Assembly: GCF_016342705.1 (NCBI RefSeq)
Contig: NZ_JAEINV010000001.1
Span: 248,001 to 312,000 of the forward strand
DNA from: Lutibacter sp.
GTDB lineage: Bacteria; Bacteroidota; Bacteroidia; Flavobacteriales; Flavobacteriaceae
DNA: 64,000 bases
Direction of reading: 5' to 3'
Shown here: in pieces, positions 27,978 through 37,900 of the stretch
Layout: the number at the start of each line of letters is the position of its first letter
How positions within the stretch are numbered: position 1 is the stretch's first letter
Notes under the pieces: model-generated
Databases searched by the model: none
What the model was told of the DNA's origin: nothing
What the model saw: the letters and a program-made list of their open reading frames with translations, nothing else
Position numbers and translations under genes: made by a program

Positions 27978-28010
27978 AAAAAGCGTTTCGAAATTAAAGA
28001 AACGCTTTTT
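27978..28010 (+). terminator. Hairpin terminator after leuD
   Basis: AAAAGCGTTTC pairs with GAAACGCTTTTT around an AT-rich loop, followed by T residues. It lies between leuD and the next leu gene, so leuCD may form one transcription unit with partial read-through. Confidence 0.75.
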
Positions 28011-28040
28011 CATCTTAAATTTTACCCAATAACTGTTTAA

Positions 28041-29558
28041 ATGGAAAAAAGAAAAATAGAAATAATGGATACCACACTTCGTGATGGTGAACAAACCTCA
28101 GGAGTCTCTTTTTCTTCTGCTGAAAAATTAACAATTGCAAAATTATTGATAGAAGAATTGCATATTGATAGGATTGAGGTTGCTTCTGCAAGAGTTTCAG
28201 AAGGAGAATTTCAAGCAGTTAAAAACATCACAGATTGGGCTTCAAAAAACGGATATATTGATAGAATTGAAATGTTAACTTTTGTGGATGGAGGACAATC
28301 TATTCAATGGATGAAAGATGCAGGAGCAAAGGTTCAGAATTTATTAACCAAAGGTTCTTTAAATCATTTAACACATCAACTTAAAAAAACTCCTGAACAA
28401 CATTTTGCTGAAATAAAGGAGGTCATAGATTTAGCGCAAAAAGAAGGAATTACAACCAATGTATATTTAGAAGATTGGAGTAATGGAATGCGAAATTCTC
28501 CTGATTATGTATTTCAATTTTTAGACTTTTTAGCCACTCAACAGGTTGCAAGAATTTTATTGCCAGATACTTTAGGCGTTTTAACTCCTGCTGAAACCAA
28601 AGAGTTTTTCTCAAAAACAACCACAAAATACCCAACTATTCATTTTGATTTTCACGCACATAATGATTACGATTTAAGTGTTGCAAACGTCATGGAATCT
28701 TTATATGCAGGGGCTAATGGAGTTCATTTAACGGTAAATGGAATGGGTGAACGCGCGGGTAATGCACCATTAGCAAGTGTTGTGGCTGTCATCAACGATT
28801 TCTTTAAAAATGAAATTGAAGTGTCCGTAAAAGAAACGTCCTTATATTCAGTAAGTAAGTTAATTGAAACATTTTCTGGTGTTAGAATTCCTTCAAACAA
28901 ACCAATTGTTGGAGATAATGTTTTTACGCAAACTGCTGGTATTCATGCAGATGGTGATAATAAAAACAATTTATATTTTAATGATTTAATGCCTGAACGT
29001 TTTGGTAGAAAACGTAAATATGCCTTAGGGAAAACTTCAGGAAAAGCAAATATTGAAAAAAATCTTCAAGAGTTAGGATTGACTTTAAATAATGAAGATT
29101 TAAAGAAAGTTACACAACGTATTATTGAGTTGGGTGATAAAAAAGAATTGGTTACAAAAGAGGATTTACCTTACATTATTTCGGATGTATTAAACAGTAA
29201 TTTGTATCAGGAACGTATAACTATTGAGTCGTATGTACTTACCCATTCAAAAGGATTAAAACCTTCAACAACTGTTTTGGTAAAAATTGATGGTGACTTA
29301 TATGAAGAACATGCGCAAGGCGATGGACAGTTTGATGCTTTTATGAATGCCTTAAAAAAATTGTATAAAAAGAAAAAAATGGTATTGCCAAAGTTAGTAG
29401 ATTATGCGGTTAGAATTCCTCCAGGAAGTACATCAGATGCATTATGCGAAACTATTATTACTTGGGAAAACGACAATAAAAGATTTATAACAAGAGGATT
29501 AGATTCAGATCAAACGGTATCTGCAATTAAAGCCACACAAAGAATGTTAAATATTTAA
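28041..29558 (+). CDS. 2-isopropylmalate/(R)-citramalate synthase family protein, citramalate-type
   Basis: A 505-aa DRE-TIM metallolyase: 'TTLRDGEQTSGVSFS' (Arg14, Asp15), metal ligands in 'FDFHAHNDYDLSVAN', linker 'GIHADGDNKNNLY', and the C-terminal LeuA regulatory domain (about 390-505). It would usually be called LeuA. However the blocks 'IEVASARVSEGE', 'NLLTKGSLNHL' and 'NVYLEDWSNGMRNSPDYV' match Leptospira interrogans citramalate synthase, whose pyruvate-pocket residues Leu81, Leu104 and Tyr144 correspond here to Leu79, Leu102 and Tyr142. It may therefore condense pyruvate and acetyl-CoA to citramalate for isoleucine synthesis. It sits between leuCD and leuB, which serve both routes. 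Confidence 0.88.
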   Translation: MEKRKIEIMDTTLRDGEQTSGVSFSSAEKLTIAKLLIEELHIDRIEVASARVSEGEFQAVKNITDWASKNGYIDRIEMLTFVDGGQSIQWMKDAGAKVQNLLTKGSLNHLTHQLKKTPEQHFAEIKEVIDLAQKEGITTNVYLEDWSNGMRNSPDYVFQFLDFLATQQVARILLPDTLGVLTPAETKEFFSKTTTKYPTIHFDFHAHNDYDLSVANVMESLYAGANGVHLTVNGMGERAGNAPLASVVAVINDFFKNEIEVSVKETSLYSVSKLIETFSGVRIPSNKPIVGDNVFTQTAGIHADGDNKNNLYFNDLMPERFGRKRKYALGKTSGKANIEKNLQELGLTLNNEDLKKVTQRIIELGDKKELVTKEDLPYIISDVLNSNLYQERITIESYVLTHSKGLKPSTTVLVKIDGDLYEEHAQGDGQFDAFMNALKKLYKKKKMVLPKLVDYAVRIPPGSTSDALCETIITWENDNKRFITRGLDSDQTVSAIKATQRMLNI

Positions 29559-29589
29559 ATAGAATTAAAAGTGATTTAAAATATACGTT

Positions 29590-29669
29590 CGTCAACCTGA
29601 ACTTGTTTCAGGTTCCTATTAATAGTAGATATATTTCTAGAGAGATTCTGCAACAAGTTCAGAATGACG
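29590..29669. repeat. 80-bp palindromic intergenic repeat, copy 2 (inverted)
   Basis: It begins CGTCAACCTGAACTTGTTTC and ends CAAGTTCAGAATGACG. The left half matches the reverse complement of copy 1's right half and the right half matches copy 1's left half, so it is the same 80-bp element in opposite orientation. It lies between the citramalate-type synthase gene and leuB. Confidence 0.75.
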
Positions 29670-29734
29670 TTTCAAATTTTAAATACAAGTACATAATAAA
29701 TTAAAGATTATACAATTAAACAATAATTAGAAAG

Positions 29735-30790
29735 ATGAAATTGAATATTGCACTTTTAGCAGGAGACGGAATAGGTCCTGAAGTAATTGATCAAGCGGTA
29801 AAAGTTTGTGATGCCATTGCTATAAAATTTAACCATGAAATTAATTGGAAACCAGCTTTAACGGGTGCAGCAGCTATTGATGCTTGCGGAGAACCATACC
29901 CAGATGAAACACATGAAATATGTGTAAATTCAGATGCTGTATTGTTTGGAGCTATTGGTCATCCCAAATATGATAATGATCCTTCAGCAAAAGTTCGTCC
30001 AGAGCAAGGATTGTTAAAAATGCGTAAAAAATTGGGCTTATTTGCTAATGTTCGTCCAACGTTTACATTTCCATCATTATTAGATAAATCACCTTTAAAA
30101 AGAGAACGTATTGAAGGAACTGACTTAGTTTTCTTACGTGAATTAACCGGAGGAATTTATTTTGGCGAAAAAGGGAGAAGAGATGGTGGAGAAACTGCTT
30201 TTGATAATTGTGTTTACACAAGGGCTGAGGTACAACGTTTGGCTAAAAAAGGGTTTGAACTAGCAATGACGCGTTCAAAAAAATTATGTTGTGTAGATAA
30301 GGCAAATGTGTTAGAAACTTCGCGTTTATGGAGAGAAACTGTACAAGCAATGGAAGAAGAGTATCCAGAAGTAACAGTTTCTTATGAATTTGTAGATGCA
30401 GTGGCTATGCGTTTAGTGCAATGGCCAAATAGTTATGACGTGTTAATTACGGAAAACTTATTTGGAGATATTTTAACGGATGAGGCATCTGTAATTTCAG
30501 GTTCAATGGGATTAATGCCTTCAGCATCTTTAGGTTCCAACATAGGTTTATTTGAACCAATTCATGGTTCATATCCACAAGCTACAGGATTAAATATAGC
30601 AAACCCAATGGCTACAGTTTTATCTGCGGCTATGATGTTTGAAAATTTTAATTTATTAGAAGAAGGTAAAGCAATTAGAGCCGTTGTAAACAAAGCTTTA
30701 AACGAAGGAATTGTGACAGAAGATTTATCTGAAAAAGGTAAGGCTTACGGAACGAAAGAAGTTGGAGATTGGTTAGCTAAAAACATTTAG
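29735..30790 (+). CDS. leuB: 3-isopropylmalate dehydrogenase
   Basis: A 351-aa NAD-dependent beta-decarboxylating dehydrogenase. It begins 'IALLAGDGIGPEVIDQAVKV', has the substrate loop 'LLKMRKKLGLFANVRP', the metal site 'NLFGDILTDEASVISGSMG' and the NAD site 'FEPIHGSYPQATG'. It oxidises 3-isopropylmalate in leucine synthesis and can serve the citramalate-derived isoleucine route. Standard length. It ends the leu cluster and is followed directly by a strong terminator. Confidence 0.97.
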   Translation: MKLNIALLAGDGIGPEVIDQAVKVCDAIAIKFNHEINWKPALTGAAAIDACGEPYPDETHEICVNSDAVLFGAIGHPKYDNDPSAKVRPEQGLLKMRKKLGLFANVRPTFTFPSLLDKSPLKRERIEGTDLVFLRELTGGIYFGEKGRRDGGETAFDNCVYTRAEVQRLAKKGFELAMTRSKKLCCVDKANVLETSRLWRETVQAMEEEYPEVTVSYEFVDAVAMRLVQWPNSYDVLITENLFGDILTDEASVISGSMGLMPSASLGSNIGLFEPIHGSYPQATGLNIANPMATVLSAAMMFENFNLLEEGKAIRAVVNKALNEGIVTEDLSEKGKAYGTKEVGDWLAKNI

Positions 30791-30807
30791 AATTATATGT
30801 AGATTAT

Positions 30808-30842
30808 AAAAAAAGCGAGTTTAAAATAAACTCGCTTTTTTT
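30808..30842 (+). terminator. Hairpin terminator after leuB
   Basis: AAAAAGCGAGTTTA pairs with TAAACTCGCTTTTT around a tiny AAA loop and is flanked by A and T runs, so it can work in both directions: after leuB on the + strand and after the convergent Cus operon on the - strand. Confidence 0.85.
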
Positions 30843-30872
30843 ATTTACTATATTGAAACTAATTCATTAAAA

Positions 30873-31388
30873 TTAATTTTTAATTCCTTGAAAATGAAAA
30901 TCTCCAGTTTCCATTTTAAAAATATAGTCAAAAGAATGATTTTTCATATTAAAGCCACCAAAATGTTCATCAGTGTTTTGGTGTTCATTGTTTAAATGTT
31001 GCATCCACGCTGAACCAGTATTTTGCATATTTCCATTCATATTAGATTGACCCATCATGTGACCATACATAGTTGAGAAATCAGTACCAGTTAAACATGT
31101 ATTTATCATGTCTCCATCTTCAAATAAATTTAACATAATTGTGATGTCAAAATTATCATTATAACAATGAACTTCAATTTTATCACCCACCATAGTTACT
31201 ACAGCTGTTGCAGCACTGTTGGATTTTGAGCTTGTTATTTTTCCAGCTACATCATTTGTTAAAGTTCCTTCATAGATACCAACAACATCATTGGAAACTA
31301 CATCATCATTTTTAGCACATCCTGAGAATAATATGGTTAGTAATAAAACTAAAATACCGGCTAATTGTTTATTTTTAATTGTTTTCAT
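30873..31388 (-). CDS. Met/His-rich lipoprotein at the end of the Cus operon
   Basis: A 171-aa lipoprotein (lipobox 'LFSGC' in 'TILFSGCAKNDD'). The first half is beta-rich ('VGIYEGTLTNDVAGKI'). Residues about 105-150 are rich in Met, His and Asn: 'MYGHMMGQSNMNGNMQ' and 'HLNNEHQNTDEHFGGFNMKNH'. Such Met/His clusters are typical of periplasmic Cu(I)/Ag(I) binding. It is the last gene of the Cu/Ag efflux operon, 109 bp after the heavy-metal-binding-domain gene. I do not recognise a named family. A copper-binding or sensing accessory role is inferred. Confidence 0.6.
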   Translation of the reverse strand: MKTIKNKQLAGILVLLLTILFSGCAKNDDVVSNDVVGIYEGTLTNDVAGKITSSKSNSAATAVVTMVGDKIEVHCYNDNFDITIMLNLFEDGDMINTCLTGTDFSTMYGHMMGQSNMNGNMQNTGSAWMQHLNNEHQNTDEHFGGFNMKNHSFDYIFKMETGDFHFQGIKN

Positions 31389-31497
31389 ATTTCACTTATT
31401 TTAAATAATTGAATTTTAAATCTTACTAAATTTTTAATTATCGAAACAGGACCAAAACTTATTACTAATGCAACAATAATTAAAGCTATTATTCAGT

Positions 31498-31872
31498 TTA
31501 ATTATGATTGTGACCTTCATGAGATGCACCTTTCTCCATATGCTCTTTTTTCATTTCCATTTTTTTCTCAGTAAGTTTCATGCCGCATTTTGAGCATTTT
31601 CCTTTTTTACCACTCACAACTTCTGGATGCATAGTACATGTGTAAACTGTCTTTACCTCCAGTTTTTTAAGATCCATTTTGCATTTTGGACAATTCCCCG
31701 GTTTTTCATATTTTTTTTCACCCTCGCATTTCATCGGACAAGCATACATATCCTTTTGTTCAACTTTTGCTGCTTCTTTTTTCATTTTTGATTGCTTCAT
31801 TTCTTGAGCATTCATGGTTGATACTGCTAATAATGCAATTACTAAAACAGTTACTAATTTTTGTGTTTTCAT
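31498..31872 (-). CDS. Exported protein with two heavy-metal-binding domains
   Basis: A 124-aa protein with a signal peptide ('VSTMNAQE'). It has two copies of the short heavy-metal-binding domain: 'YACPMKCEGEKKYEKPGNCP' followed by KCKMDL, and 'YTCTMHPEVVSGKKGKCSKC' followed by GMKL. The C-terminus is His-rich ('HEGHNHN'). These CPM/CTMHP domains are found fused to CusB and CopA-type proteins and bind Cu or Ag. It follows cusB by 20 bp and likely acts as a small periplasmic metallochaperone. Confidence 0.8.
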   Translation of the reverse strand: MKTQKLVTVLVIALLAVSTMNAQEMKQSKMKKEAAKVEQKDMYACPMKCEGEKKYEKPGNCPKCKMDLKKLEVKTVYTCTMHPEVVSGKKGKCSKCGMKLTEKKMEMKKEHMEKGASHEGHNHN

Positions 31873-31892
31873 TTTCTATTGTTTTAAATTAA

Positions 31893-33677
31893 TTATTCTA
31901 TAATTTTTTGAACGGTTCCGCAACTTAACATAGAGGCGCCAAAATATGGGTTCATAATTTTTTCATTGGAGCTCAACCAAATGGCTCCTTTATCACTATT
32001 TGCCATGGGACAAAATTGCTGATACACTTTTTTATTGATACCAAATATCTCAACACTCTTTGAAATACTTTTTGACAAGTTGATAAAGCCAATTCTTTGA
32101 GTCTCTATTTCTGATGTTGACGAAATTATTTTTGACGAATTTGAAATTTCTTTTGTAATTGCCATCCAATGAGTATGTGCTTCTTTAGTAGTCAATAAAT
32201 TCATGTCAACCTTACTAATTAATTTCAGTAATTCACTTGCCAATTTTTGTGCCTTTGTGGCGTTATCATTTACTAAGGCTTCTTTTACCGCAAGATATGT
32301 ATCAAAAACAGTATTTAATTGCTGTTGAAACTCTTTTGAAACTGAAATTCTAGCATTCATTTTTGAATGACCTTCTTCTTTTTCCATCGCGGAACTTTCT
32401 GTTGATTCAGTATTATTGTGACCTATATGTCCAGTCATTGCTTTTCCTCCGTCAGTATTCATCATACTTGGTTTCCCTGCTAATTGTGACGCTGCATCTA
32501 CAGTAAATGTGCCATTTACCACAATTTCTTCTCCGTTTTCTAAGCCGTCTTTTATACTATAAGAATCCCCTAAGGAGGTTCCTAAAGTTACTTCACGCAA
32601 TGTAAAAATTGTTGAATTTTTATTTTTAATATATACAATAGAACGTTCACCTGTCCACATAATTGCAGATTTTGGAATTACAATTTCTTGTGAAGCTGTT
32701 TTACTCAAGTGATCTTTAATAATCCCCGAGGCAAACATTTCAGGCTTTAACTTATTTCCAACATTTTTAACTTCAACACGGGCGGTTGCTACTCTTGTTT
32801 GTGCATGAATCATAGGATCTATAAAAGAAATGGTTCCTTCAAATGTTTCACCCGGAAATGATTGAAGGGTATATGAAACTTTATCACCTACTTTAACCCA
32901 AATCATGTCGCTTTCATATACATCAAAAAGAATCCAAACAGATGTTAAATCTGCTATTTCATACAATGGCATTCCTCTATTTACATAATCGCCTAACGCC
33001 ACTTTTTTTGCAGTTACTATTCCTGAAACATCGGCTGTTATTGGAAATTTTTGAATAGCTTTCCCTGAGCTCACTATTTTTGAAATGGTATTGTCACTAA
33101 TTTTCCAATTCCGTAATTTTTGTTTTGCAGCCGCAAATAAGTCGGGTTGTGCACTTTTAATTGCATTTGCTTGTAATAATTCCTCTTGAGCTGTTACCAA
33201 TTCAGGTGAATATACCATGGCCAAAGTTTGACCTCTATTTACCTTATCACCCGTAAAATTAATAGTCAATTGTTCAATTCTACCTGGAATATGAGTAGTT
33301 TGAGCATATAATTTTCGCTCATCAATCTGAACTTTTCCATTTAAACGAATTTCTTTATTCGTGTTTTTAGTTCCAACAACCATTGTTTGAATATTGGCTA
33401 ACTTCATAGCATTCTCTGTCATTTCAATGGAGTTCATATCTGTTGACTGATTTTCTAGCGGAATTAAATCCATCCCGCAAAGCGGACATTTTCCTGCTTC
33501 TGATTGTTTAATTTGTGGATGCATAGAGCAAGTCCAAATGGTGTTTTCAGCTTGTTCAGCAGAATGGTCGTGGATTTCTTCTGAAGTGTTATTTCCTCCA
33601 AAAAGTATCCATCCTAACAACAATCCTATCAATAGAATTCCTGTTGCTTTTAGTATGTTTTTAGTATTTGTTGTCAT
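31893..33677 (-). CDS. cusB: CusB-type efflux RND periplasmic adaptor with HMBD and DUF3347
   Basis: A 594-aa membrane-fusion protein. Order: N-terminal membrane anchor ('ILLIGLLLGWILFGG'), a heavy-metal-binding domain ('WTCSMHPQIKQSEAGKCPLC'), the lipoyl/hairpin adaptor core (about 100-400, 'GRIEQLTINFTGDKVNRGQT'), then a C-terminal DUF3347 domain (about 450-594) with 'YQQFCPMANSDKGAIWLSSN' and 'NPYFGASMLSCGTVQ'. It links the inner-membrane pump CusA with the TolC-like channel and hands over Cu(I)/Ag(I). It starts 2 bp after the TolC-like gene. Confidence 0.92.
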   Translation of the reverse strand: MTTNTKNILKATGILLIGLLLGWILFGGNNTSEEIHDHSAEQAENTIWTCSMHPQIKQSEAGKCPLCGMDLIPLENQSTDMNSIEMTENAMKLANIQTMVVGTKNTNKEIRLNGKVQIDERKLYAQTTHIPGRIEQLTINFTGDKVNRGQTLAMVYSPELVTAQEELLQANAIKSAQPDLFAAAKQKLRNWKISDNTISKIVSSGKAIQKFPITADVSGIVTAKKVALGDYVNRGMPLYEIADLTSVWILFDVYESDMIWVKVGDKVSYTLQSFPGETFEGTISFIDPMIHAQTRVATARVEVKNVGNKLKPEMFASGIIKDHLSKTASQEIVIPKSAIMWTGERSIVYIKNKNSTIFTLREVTLGTSLGDSYSIKDGLENGEEIVVNGTFTVDAASQLAGKPSMMNTDGGKAMTGHIGHNNTESTESSAMEKEEGHSKMNARISVSKEFQQQLNTVFDTYLAVKEALVNDNATKAQKLASELLKLISKVDMNLLTTKEAHTHWMAITKEISNSSKIISSTSEIETQRIGFINLSKSISKSVEIFGINKKVYQQFCPMANSDKGAIWLSSNEKIMNPYFGASMLSCGTVQKIIE

Positions 33678-33679
33678 AA

Positions 33680-34936
33680 TTAATTATCTTTTGAAAGTAA
33701 ATACTCCAGTTGCGCTTGTGCTGTAAATTGATTTTTATTTGCTGTAATTACAGCTGTTTTTAACATCAATAAATCTTGGTTCATCATTAAAACTTCTTCA
33801 AAATTGCTACCTGAATTACTGTAGGAGGCAAGTAATAATTTAATGGCTTGCTGGGTAGCTTCAATTTGCTTTAAGTACAATTGGTTTAATTTTTTAGCTT
33901 TTTGCACATTAAACAGTGTTATACTATAAGTAGTTCTTAACTTATTTTGAAGTGCTTCTTTTTCAAATTCAGTTCCTTTTATCATCAACTCAACTTCCTT
34001 TTGTGCTGCTTTGTATTTTTTTCTAAAAATTGGCAATGTTACTGTTAGCATAGGCATAATAGCATCTTGTCCGTTCATTTCTAAATCAGGCACATCTCTT
34101 TTTGAAATAATAGAATAATCCAACCCTATTCCTATCATTGGTAATCCTTCTTTTTTTTCTATTAGTTTTTGTGCTTCAAACGCTTGCTCTTTTTTGGCTA
34201 GAATAACTATTTTAGGGTTTGAATCAAATAAATCATTCGTATATTCTTGCATTGATTCATTATTTAAAGGCAATGAATCTAAACTATTTATCGGTTCATT
34301 TAATTCCACATTTAACATGCTATTAAACCCTATTTGAAGCGGTTTGTATTGCTCCTTTAAAAGATCAATATTAGTGCTACTTTCATTTCTTTTAATATCA
34401 ATTCTCACAACATCTACCATTGCTCCATTTCCATTTTGAAATTTACTTAAAGATAGAATTCTATAAGTATCTAATATTTGAAGGTTTTGTTCCTCCAGAA
34501 CAATCATTTGTTGAAGTTCATAAATTTCAGCATACATTTTTTTTACATTGAGCAGAACTTCATTTTTGGTATCAACATAATTCTGAAAAGCAGCTTCTGC
34601 TAATAAGTTGGCAACATTTTCTTTGGCAGCAAATGTTCCAAACCAAGGGAACATTTGCATAATACTGAAACGAGCTTCTTGCGCGCCAACTCTTGTTTCA
34701 ACCATTCTTCCAAAAGCACTCATTGTAAGCGTTGGGTCTGGCAACGATTTTACTTGAGGTGATTTTTGCATGGCAACTTCAAACTCAGTATATGCTGCTT
34801 TAATTTCTGGATTGTTTTTTGAAGCTATCAACAAATACTCCTCTAGGGTTTGACCATTTACATTCAATGAGAACAGTAAACCAATCACTATTAAATATCT
34901 CATATTTAATATTCTATATATTATTTTCGCTTTCAT
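33680..34936 (-). CDS. cusC: TolC-family outer-membrane efflux protein (CusC-like)
   Basis: A 418-aa outer-membrane factor with a signal peptide ('SLNVNGQTLEEYL') and long helical repeats typical of TolC tunnels. It supplies the outer-membrane exit of the Cus pump. Its ATG overlaps the cusA stop as ATGA (4 bp), showing translational coupling. No lipobox is visible, unlike E. coli CusC. Confidence 0.88.
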   Translation of the reverse strand: MKAKIIYRILNMRYLIVIGLLFSLNVNGQTLEEYLLIASKNNPEIKAAYTEFEVAMQKSPQVKSLPDPTLTMSAFGRMVETRVGAQEARFSIMQMFPWFGTFAAKENVANLLAEAAFQNYVDTKNEVLLNVKKMYAEIYELQQMIVLEEQNLQILDTYRILSLSKFQNGNGAMVDVVRIDIKRNESSTNIDLLKEQYKPLQIGFNSMLNVELNEPINSLDSLPLNNESMQEYTNDLFDSNPKIVILAKKEQAFEAQKLIEKKEGLPMIGIGLDYSIISKRDVPDLEMNGQDAIMPMLTVTLPIFRKKYKAAQKEVELMIKGTEFEKEALQNKLRTTYSITLFNVQKAKKLNQLYLKQIEATQQAIKLLLASYSNSGSNFEEVLMMNQDLLMLKTAVITANKNQFTAQAQLEYLLSKDN

Positions 34937-37900
34937 TTGTTACTTTTTTTAATGATTGATTCTCTCCAATGCGCCTGAAGAATTGGAACAACAAAAATGG
35001 TCATGGTTTGAATAATCATTCCTCCAAATGTTGGAATTGCCATAGGCACCATAATATCTGATCCTTTTCCCGTGGAAGTCAAAACTGGTATTAAAGCTAT
35101 AATAGTTACAGCGGTTGTCATCATGGCAGGGCGAACACGTTTTTTACCAGCATCTACTACGGCATTTCTAACTTCTTCTACACTTTGCGGATTTCTTTCT
35201 TCAAAAACCTGATGAATATAAGTTCCCATTAATACACCATCATCTGTTGCAATTCCAAAGAGAGCTATAAACCCAACCCAAACTGCCACGCTTAAATTAA
35301 TGGTATGCATTTGAAACAAATCGCGCATATTTACGCCTGAAATACTGAAGTTCATAAACCAATCTTGTCCCCAAAGCCAAATCATAATAAATCCACCGGC
35401 AAAAGCTACAAATACGCCTGAAAAGTGAATTGCCGAAGCTGTTACGGTTTTAAACTGAAAAAATAAGAGCAAGAAAATAATACCCAAGCATATAGGTATT
35501 ACAATTGACAAACGTTTTACGGCTCTCACTTGATTTTCAAAATTTCCAGAAAATTTATAATTTATATGAGCAGGGACTATTAATTCTCCAGAAGCTATTT
35601 TAGCGTCAATAATTTGTTGAGCATCCTCCACCACATCAACTTCAGCAAAACCTTCTTTTTTATCAAACAACACGTAGCCAACTAAAAAAGTATCCTCACT
35701 TTTTATCATTTGCGGTCCTTGAACATATTCTATTGAAACCAATTCACCCAAAGGAACTTGTGCCATTGTTGGAGTAGGAATCAGTATTTTCTTTAACTTT
35801 TCAGGATCATCACGTAATTCTCTAGGGTAACGAACGCGTACATTGTAGCGCTCTCTTCCTTCAACAGTTGTGGTTATTGGCATTCCTCCCACAGCTGTTT
35901 CAATGGCTTGTTGCGTTTGTTCAATACTTAAGCCATAACGTGCAATTTTAGCTCTATCAATGTTAATATTTAAATAAGGCTTTCCTACAATTCTATCTGC
36001 AAAAACAGCTTCGGATTTTACAGAAGGCACTGTCTTTAAAATGTTTTCAAGTTCAATTCCAAACTGTTGAATAGTTGTTAAATCTGGGCCATACACTTTA
36101 ATTCCCATAGGAGCTCTCATTCCTGTTTGCAACATTACCAAACGCGTTTCAATGGGCTGTAATTTAGGTGCTGAGGTGATTCCTGGAAAATTTGTAACCT
36201 TTACTATTTCTTTCCAAATATCATTTGGTGATTGAATTTCCTTTCGCCAATTTCTAAAAATTTCACCATCTTCATCTGCAATTAATTGCGTTGCTGAAAT
36301 TCTTTTTAAAATGGCATTTTCATTTGAAATAGTATCTCCTGTTGTTAAAATGAAACCATTATTTTCATCAACTTTAAAGGTTTCTTTATGTCCTTTTTCA
36401 TTTAAAATATATTCTGATTTGTAATTAATTACATTTTCATACATTGAAATGGGTGCTGGGTCTAACGCTGTTTCTGCTCTGCCTAGCTTTCCAACCACCA
36501 CCTCAACCTCAGGAATTGTGGCAACGGCCATATCTAGTAATTGAACTGTTTTGGTAGTTTCTTCAATCCCTGCATGTGGCATTGAAGTTGGCATTAACAA
36601 AAAGCTACCTTCGTTTAGTGAAGGCATAAACTCTTTCCCTATGCCGGGAAATTTATGATCTAGATAGGAATATACACCTGTACTTCTAATATTAACACCT
36701 ACTTTATCTAATCCTTTGGCCGTAAATCCAAAAATAGAATTAAATCCCATCCAAATAAATAAACCAAAAAGAATGGTGAACAACGGTAACAATAAAAATT
36801 TACCCTTATTATTTAAGCACCACCATAAAATTGTTTCATAATAGTAAATAACTGCTATTATAAAGGATAGCACTGAAATTATAATTAAAGCAACCATTAG
36901 GTAATTTGAAAACAAACTATTTTGGTGACCTAATGGATTCCAAGAGGTTGTTAATATATAGGTTGTAAATAGCAATGCTATTCCTATGGTTATTGTATTT
37001 GAATGTTTTTTTAAATAGGTTGGGTATCTATTTTCTAAAATGTTTTTCAGACCAATTAAAGTTAAAGCTACTGGTATTATGGTTGAAAACGCAAATGCCA
37101 AAACAATTCCGGCAATTATTAAGAATCCATTCCAATAGGTACTAAATTTTTGTTTAGAAAAATTAAATCCAAAAATTAAATACGCCAATGTTGGTAAAAA
37201 CATGATGCCAATTAAAAACGATGCTCCTAAAGCAAATGTTTTTGTAAAAGCTAAAGGTCTAAATAGTTTTCCTTCGGCATGTTCCATAAAAAATACAGGT
37301 AAAAAACTGACCACTGTAGTTGCTATGGCAACCGTAATGGCTGGTGCAATTTCAACGGTAGCATCATATATTACGGAGATTAGTTCTTTTCCTTTTTTAC
37401 CGATATTTTCAGGCATTTCAAAATATCGAATGTTATTTTCAACAAAAACAATTCCCACATCAACCATTACACCAATGGCAATGGCTATACCTGACAGCGC
37501 CACCACATTGGCATCAACACCTGCATAACGCATAATTATAAAAGTCATAATTACGGCCAGCGGTAATAAACTTGCTATTATAAAGGAGGCTCTTAAATTA
37601 AACAACAAAATAATAACAACAATAATACTGATGATGATTTCTTCTGAAAGGGCACTTTCTAAAGTGCCAATGGTTTCTTGGATAAGTGCCGTTCTATCGT
37701 AAAAAGGAACAATAGTTAGTTGGCTAATTGTACCATCTGCCAGCGTTTTTTTAGGCAATCCTGTTGAAATTTCATTGATTTTAGCTTTTACATTATCAAT
37801 CACTTCTAACGGATTAGAACCGTAACGTGCAATAACAGCACCTCCAACAACTTCTGCACCTTCTTTATCTAAAACGCCTCTTCTGGGTGCAGCTCCTACA

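Noticed and set aside
37202-37528. 108-aa + strand ORF opposite cusA
   Set aside because: Antisense shadow of cusA transmembrane codons; no signal of an independent gene.
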